Shown: piece by piece, positions 60,061-64,000 of the stretch
Position numbering within the stretch: position 1 is the stretch's first letter
How the letters are laid out: every line of letters begins with the position of its first letter
NCBI GenBank assembly: GCA_026874595.1
Contig: CM049316.1
Location: forward strand, 34,541,339 to 34,605,338
Direction of reading: 5' to 3'
Source: Sipunculus nudus
Taxonomy: Eukaryota > Annelida > Sipuncula > Golfingiida > Sipunculidae
DNA length: 64,000 nt
Notes under the pieces: generated by a model
Seen by the model: only the letters and a program-made list of their open reading frames with translations
Told to the model about the DNA's origin: nothing
The model's database searches: none
Translations under genes and position numbers: made by a program

Positions 60061-60284
60061 GTGGCGGTACTGATATTTATCTTTAAAAACCGATGAGTCC
60101 GCGAAACTGTACATATATATAAAGCACGCATGGAAAGAAGACAAATTTATGAGTCGCATGCGGCTCCAAAGATTCACTCTTATGCGACATTCAACATACT
60201 TTCAACATATCAATAATGAGAGCCCGGCTGGAAAAGCGGTGCCCAATAGTCTCACCGTGTCATTCCGTCCATCCGTCAGTGACG

Positions 60285-60715
60285 CATTCTTTCGCGCGCG
60301 ATACCTCAACAAGAACATGATTGATCTTTCTCAAATTCACACGGGTGATTGATACATATACAAGGGCTCTAGACCTATTAAATTACAGACCTGTCGGAAG
60401 TCCAATAAGGCAACCAGAGCACAATCGCGGATTTTCTTTTGCGCGCGATATCTCAACAAAAACATGTTTGACCTTTCTGAAATCCACTGGGTCAATGGGC
60501 TATGAGTGCCAAAGACCCTGTCGAAATGCCACTATGGCCGCCAGAGCACAATCGGTGGTTTCCTTTTGCGCGATATCACAACAACAACATGCTTGACCTA
60601 TATCATATCACAGGGATGATTGGTACTTGTAAGACCTATTGTATGACAGACCTGTCTGAATTCCAATATGGCCGCCAGAGCACAATCGGTGATTTGATTT
60701 TGCGCGGGTTTCTGT
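60285..60715 (+). repeat. About 130-bp tandem repeat (TTTTGCGCGCGATATCTCAAC...GCCGCCAGAGCACAATCG)
   Basis: GCGCGATAYCTCAACAARAACATG at about 60294, 60440 and 60566, and GCAACCAGAGCACAATCG/GGCCGCCAGAGCACAATCGG at 60410, 60535 and 60668, with ACAGACCTGTCKGAAKTCCAATA between. Three units of 125-145 bp and a partial fourth. Frames over it (60321-60596) are not genes. Confidence 0.85.
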
Positions 60716-61577
60716 ATGTTATATTTTTAAACTGTTAACTAAACCTTTTACCCATATGTAAACTAGTTCAACACGTCCAAAAATACGGGGCCCTCTGAGG
60801 ACCACTGTCCTACCACATCTATTTGTATTTATATCGACACAAATTAATATCTGCGGGGAGGTAATATATGCGGTGTGTTCTGCTGGAATCCATACAAACA
60901 GATATAGTTCGTGGTTTTTTTATATAATAAAAATGATAACAATAACCATGTTCTACCCAGTAATGAGGATAAGATCTCAAGTGACTACTTGAACTCTCAG
61001 TTCAGCACTCAAACTCCTGCTCTCGTTCCAACGCCCTGTATGTGATCAGATGCAATCTGATAAAAACGGGGGAGTGGCAAATGTGTGGCTATGATTTTTG
61101 GTGATCAAAACCACACATATAAATTAAATCATACGGACTTACCATTTCCAGTACTGAGCCGTACAAGAACCGTGAAACCCGGTAGTGCTGCCCTGGTAAA
61201 CTGTACGTGAACCGAAACGTTCTTGAAAAAGTGTCCCGGTTTGCGAAAGGCGGAACTAGGGGTTCACTACGGGCCTCCACGGCTATGACATGGAAGTTCA
61301 AGGGAGGCACAAGTATCGCTGAAACAGTAATGGGGCAGTTTCACATGCAGAAAATATTTTCTGGGGTTAGGCGATCATTGAGTTTCCTGGTCATTTTTAG
61401 TTGCTCCAAGGTGGCACAAAGGTGGCCCTGTGTAAAGGGACCTTAACATGGATTTCTTAGGGGAGAAGAGGATCCACATACCGCGCGGGGTAAAGCACCC
61501 ATGTGTTCTGGTTACCATATGCATGAACTACAGATGCAGCACAGCCTGGCGGGATTTGACATCATCGAGCCCATATT

Positions 61578-61690
61578 GCAGTGTTTTACCGCCCGCCAAG
61601 TAAATACCCAATGCGACTTTATATCGCATTCCGCATACCGCATTCTGCTGCCGCATATCGCATCCCGCGCCCGGTAAATGCAGCAAGTGT
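61578..61690. repeat. CAGTGTTTTACC-ended short array (CCGCATACCGCATT)
   Basis: CAGTGTTTTACCGCCCGCC starts at 61579, followed by repeated TATCGCATTCCGCATACCGC words and CCGGTAAATGC. It resembles a hAT end with a subterminal array, as in the three elements above. I found no matching opposite end or target duplication, so it is at most a solitary end. Confidence 0.4.
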
Positions 61691-62147
61691 ATCATTCTGT
61701 AGAATCGAATTATTTTGTAGGTCGAGTAATTTGTCATTCTTAAGCCTTATAGTCACTTTTCCTTTTGCTGGATTATTTTATCAGTCAGTAAGTTTGAGCA
61801 AAGCAGATGTTGCTTTAGGTAGACTCGGGAGAAATAACAGTTTGATGCCTATGAATGGAAATAAGATAAGTGTTACAAGGTTGGAGGAATACAATCTATC
61901 ATCTATAATACAGAAATACTGATATCGAATTCCTCGTCGAATGTGAGCAGGGGAACAAAGTTTGCTATTGTTATCAGAATTAATATTAATATTACGAATG
62001 AATGGTTCACTACGTAATAAATTTAATATTAAATTACACTTAAACTTGGAATTTAGTGTATTGTCTTCCAACTTCCACAAACAATACAACTGCATGCTTC
62101 AAAGCCGCCCTTTGTCCCTTTGTATACAAGGTAATAAAACTCCAGAG

Positions 62148-62216
62148 ATGGTAAATAAATTTGATATCAGAATGGACAACACAACAGGTGTCTTTGAGCA
62201 GTCTATGAGCAAATAA
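62148..62216 (+). pseudogene. Possible arrestin-domain N-terminal fragment
   Basis: A 22-codon frame reads MVNKFDIRMDNTTGVFEQSM. The pattern F-x-I-x-x-DN-x-x-GVF at the very N-terminus is typical of arrestin-domain-containing (ARRDC/TXNIP-type) proteins, where a Gly and the first beta strands follow. Here the frame ends after four further residues with no convincing donor, so it would be a broken exon or a chance match. Confidence 0.25.
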
Positions 62217-62219
62217 AAA

Positions 62220-64000
62220 ATAAATAGGTAAATAAAAAATAAATAAGATGATCTTGCATAAATATTACTCAAATAATAAAACCATACCTCAGTAAATTCG
62301 TAAAAAATAGAAAGGGATGCAGTGGATACAGGAAAACCGACTTATTCCATTTCCCTATTTTCGTTATTCACATCATGATTCAGGAAAGACAAATAAATAC
62401 ATTTCACTTTTGGTGTCATAAATAGTGAAAATAGTCAACTAAAATATATAAGAAAAGTACTAAGCAAGGATTGGTCATGAATAAAAAATTAACTTTTTCA
62501 AGTGAACGCTACTCTATATAAAAACTGACACACTTGATGTACCGTGTAATACCTGCATGCTTGCACAATAATTGACATTTTTCTGTGTTTTGATCCATGT
62601 TCTGTTTACTGCTTCAGAGATTTACAGGTTTACTGGGATGCTGGATGGACTCCGTGTAAGATGATTATATGGAAGAGCTTCATGCCCTAACAGGTCAAGA
62701 TGTCATACCTTCCTGTTAATATACATAAGGCACACCTTCCTGTTCTAACACTGTTAGGGTACGAAGGCAGACCTTCATGCCTTAACTTTTAAATGTACAT
62801 CTTCACAAACCTCCATTAAACTGGAAGGAACACCTGCAGGATCTTTGCTTGAAAGCCTGTATGAAGAGGGTTGATAAAAGAAAAATTCATCGCATTTAGA
62901 TGCTGCAAACACATTACTCTTGAACAATCCTCCAGAAACACACTTACAATCTTATCAGCCGAGCATTTTGGTACCTGACTTTCATTCAATATAATAAAGG
63001 GTGAAATTATGCAACTTTAGACTTAGGAAGCATGGATTACAGTGCCAACTGTTGGTTTTACATCCGTGTCCATTAATGTTTATTGAAAGGCCTAAATGTT
63101 GACATCTTTGAACAGATTTGTTCTATTCTTTAAAAATTTCATGAGCCCACCAAGATTAATGTCAACCAGTACAACAGCAGAAAAGCTTCACTTCGAGATT
63201 GACACAACTTACAGATCATAAATTGGTCTATCTGACTACGGAAAAATTAGAGTCATATATTATTTTATATTAACAGAATACCTACATTAAAAAAGTGTTA
63301 TAAGAAAAGATGGTATCAAAAAAGTTAATTGCTGATTGAATGAATATTTAAATGTTAAAATTAACTAATGAAACGAGAGGTTATAAATTCTGAAAACACT
63401 TTAGCCACGCTGCTTGTCTTGTTAAACTGAAATCTGAAGCAAAACCTAAATTATGGACACAAACCGAAAATAAGAAATTGCCCCTAAAAATAGTATTAAA
63501 AGTGTAATATTTATTTGGAAAATTAAGTTAAAAAGTGCGCTGAAGGCAGACAGGAAATGAAATTAGAAGGGTTTAAGGTATGTTACGGAAGGAAGTTGTA
63601 CATTTATACCCTAATAAACAGGGCAGGTATGGGCATTGTTAGGGCACAAAGTATGTTGGAGCAGAAACTGCACCTTCCTGTCCAAAGTGTTAGTACAAGA
63701 AGGGTTGCCTTATTATATGATTTACCGCTAGATAGCAGAACCTGCAAGGTGTCAGATGTTGCGAGAGTAAAACACCCCGACTGGAGTAGTTTACTTTGCG
63801 CCCGCATATCATATACCTTAAAGTTATCCCAATTATAAAATAAAGATTTTCTGACAATGATTGTATTGAGCACGTTATAAACGACCTAGAGAAAACATAT
63901 CACAGACCCAGCTAGAGAATGACATTGGCCTTTGAAAGATGATTTAGAATATAGAAAATATAGAAAGACGAGGCAGATATACGACTACTTATTGGATAGT
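62220..64000. other. Non-coding stretch with CACCTTCCTG repeats
   Basis: Degenerate units with ACCTTCMTGYYSTAAC recur at 62677, 62707, 62733, 62769 and, inverted or diverged, at 63630-63690. The 93-codon frame at 63557-63838 is not recognised and overlaps that repeat. Otherwise AT-rich. Confidence 0.4.

Noticed and set aside
61581-61922. 113-codon plus-strand frame
   Set aside because: Begins in a short CCGCAT repeat array. No domain and no splice support.

Overview
This window is eukaryotic genomic DNA from an AT-rich invertebrate. It has spliced genes, tRNA-derived SINEs, long (TA)n microsatellites, non-LTR and hAT transposon remnants, and several tandem repeat families. The repeat style (degenerate 'GTCCGTCCGTC' headed repeats, a 21-bp CGCGTGGGAACGAGATA-type repeat, a HECT-like pseudogene of a kind I know from molluscs and cnidarians) suggests a lophotrochozoan, probably a mollusc. 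No single sequence proves this. Most of the window is intergenic.

Only one gene is beyond doubt. It is a two-exon type I protein arginine methyltransferase (PRMT6/Art8-like, 364 aa) on the + strand at 52385-57428. Its 3.95-kb intron carries a 2505-bp hAT transposon with a perfect 8-bp target-site duplication. A 3' UTR with two AATAAA signals follows.

Layout. 1-20.4 kb is a mosaic of old repeats: a block at 1-5.2 kb has diverged, collinear counterparts at 11.9-19.9 kb. Each copy is broken up by insertions: a Tigger/pogo-like remnant, 340-bp tandem repeats, and a 3.8-kb hAT element with a perfect 8-bp target-site duplication. Between the copies lie a decayed LINE (minus strand, internally duplicated), a SINE, a short telomere-like tract and an 18-bp minisatellite array. 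20.4-25 kb holds microsatellites and little else. About 26.0-27.0 kb is a decayed HECT-domain (G2E3-like) pseudogene with frameshifts and stops. 28.2-34.5 kb is intergenic, with a SINE, a fragment of the 13-15 kb repeat family and a near-identical 932-bp tandem duplication with TG...CA ends. 34.5-39.4 kb contains exon-like open segments on both strands that I cannot name. 39.4-52 kb holds microsatellites, three SINEs, a 1.9-kb hAT element with its own 8-bp target-site duplication, and a second GTCCGTC-headed repeat. 57.5-64 kb is the PRMT 3' UTR followed by intergenic DNA with short tandem repeats.

The most informative structural result is the set of three hAT elements, each defined by terminal inverted repeats and identical 8-bp target-site duplications. 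All three carry arrays of short (about 6-bp-based) repeats just inside their ends. Two (12505-16306 and 53623-56127) share near-identical right termini and belong to one family. I found no intact transposase and no convincing new multi-gene system.
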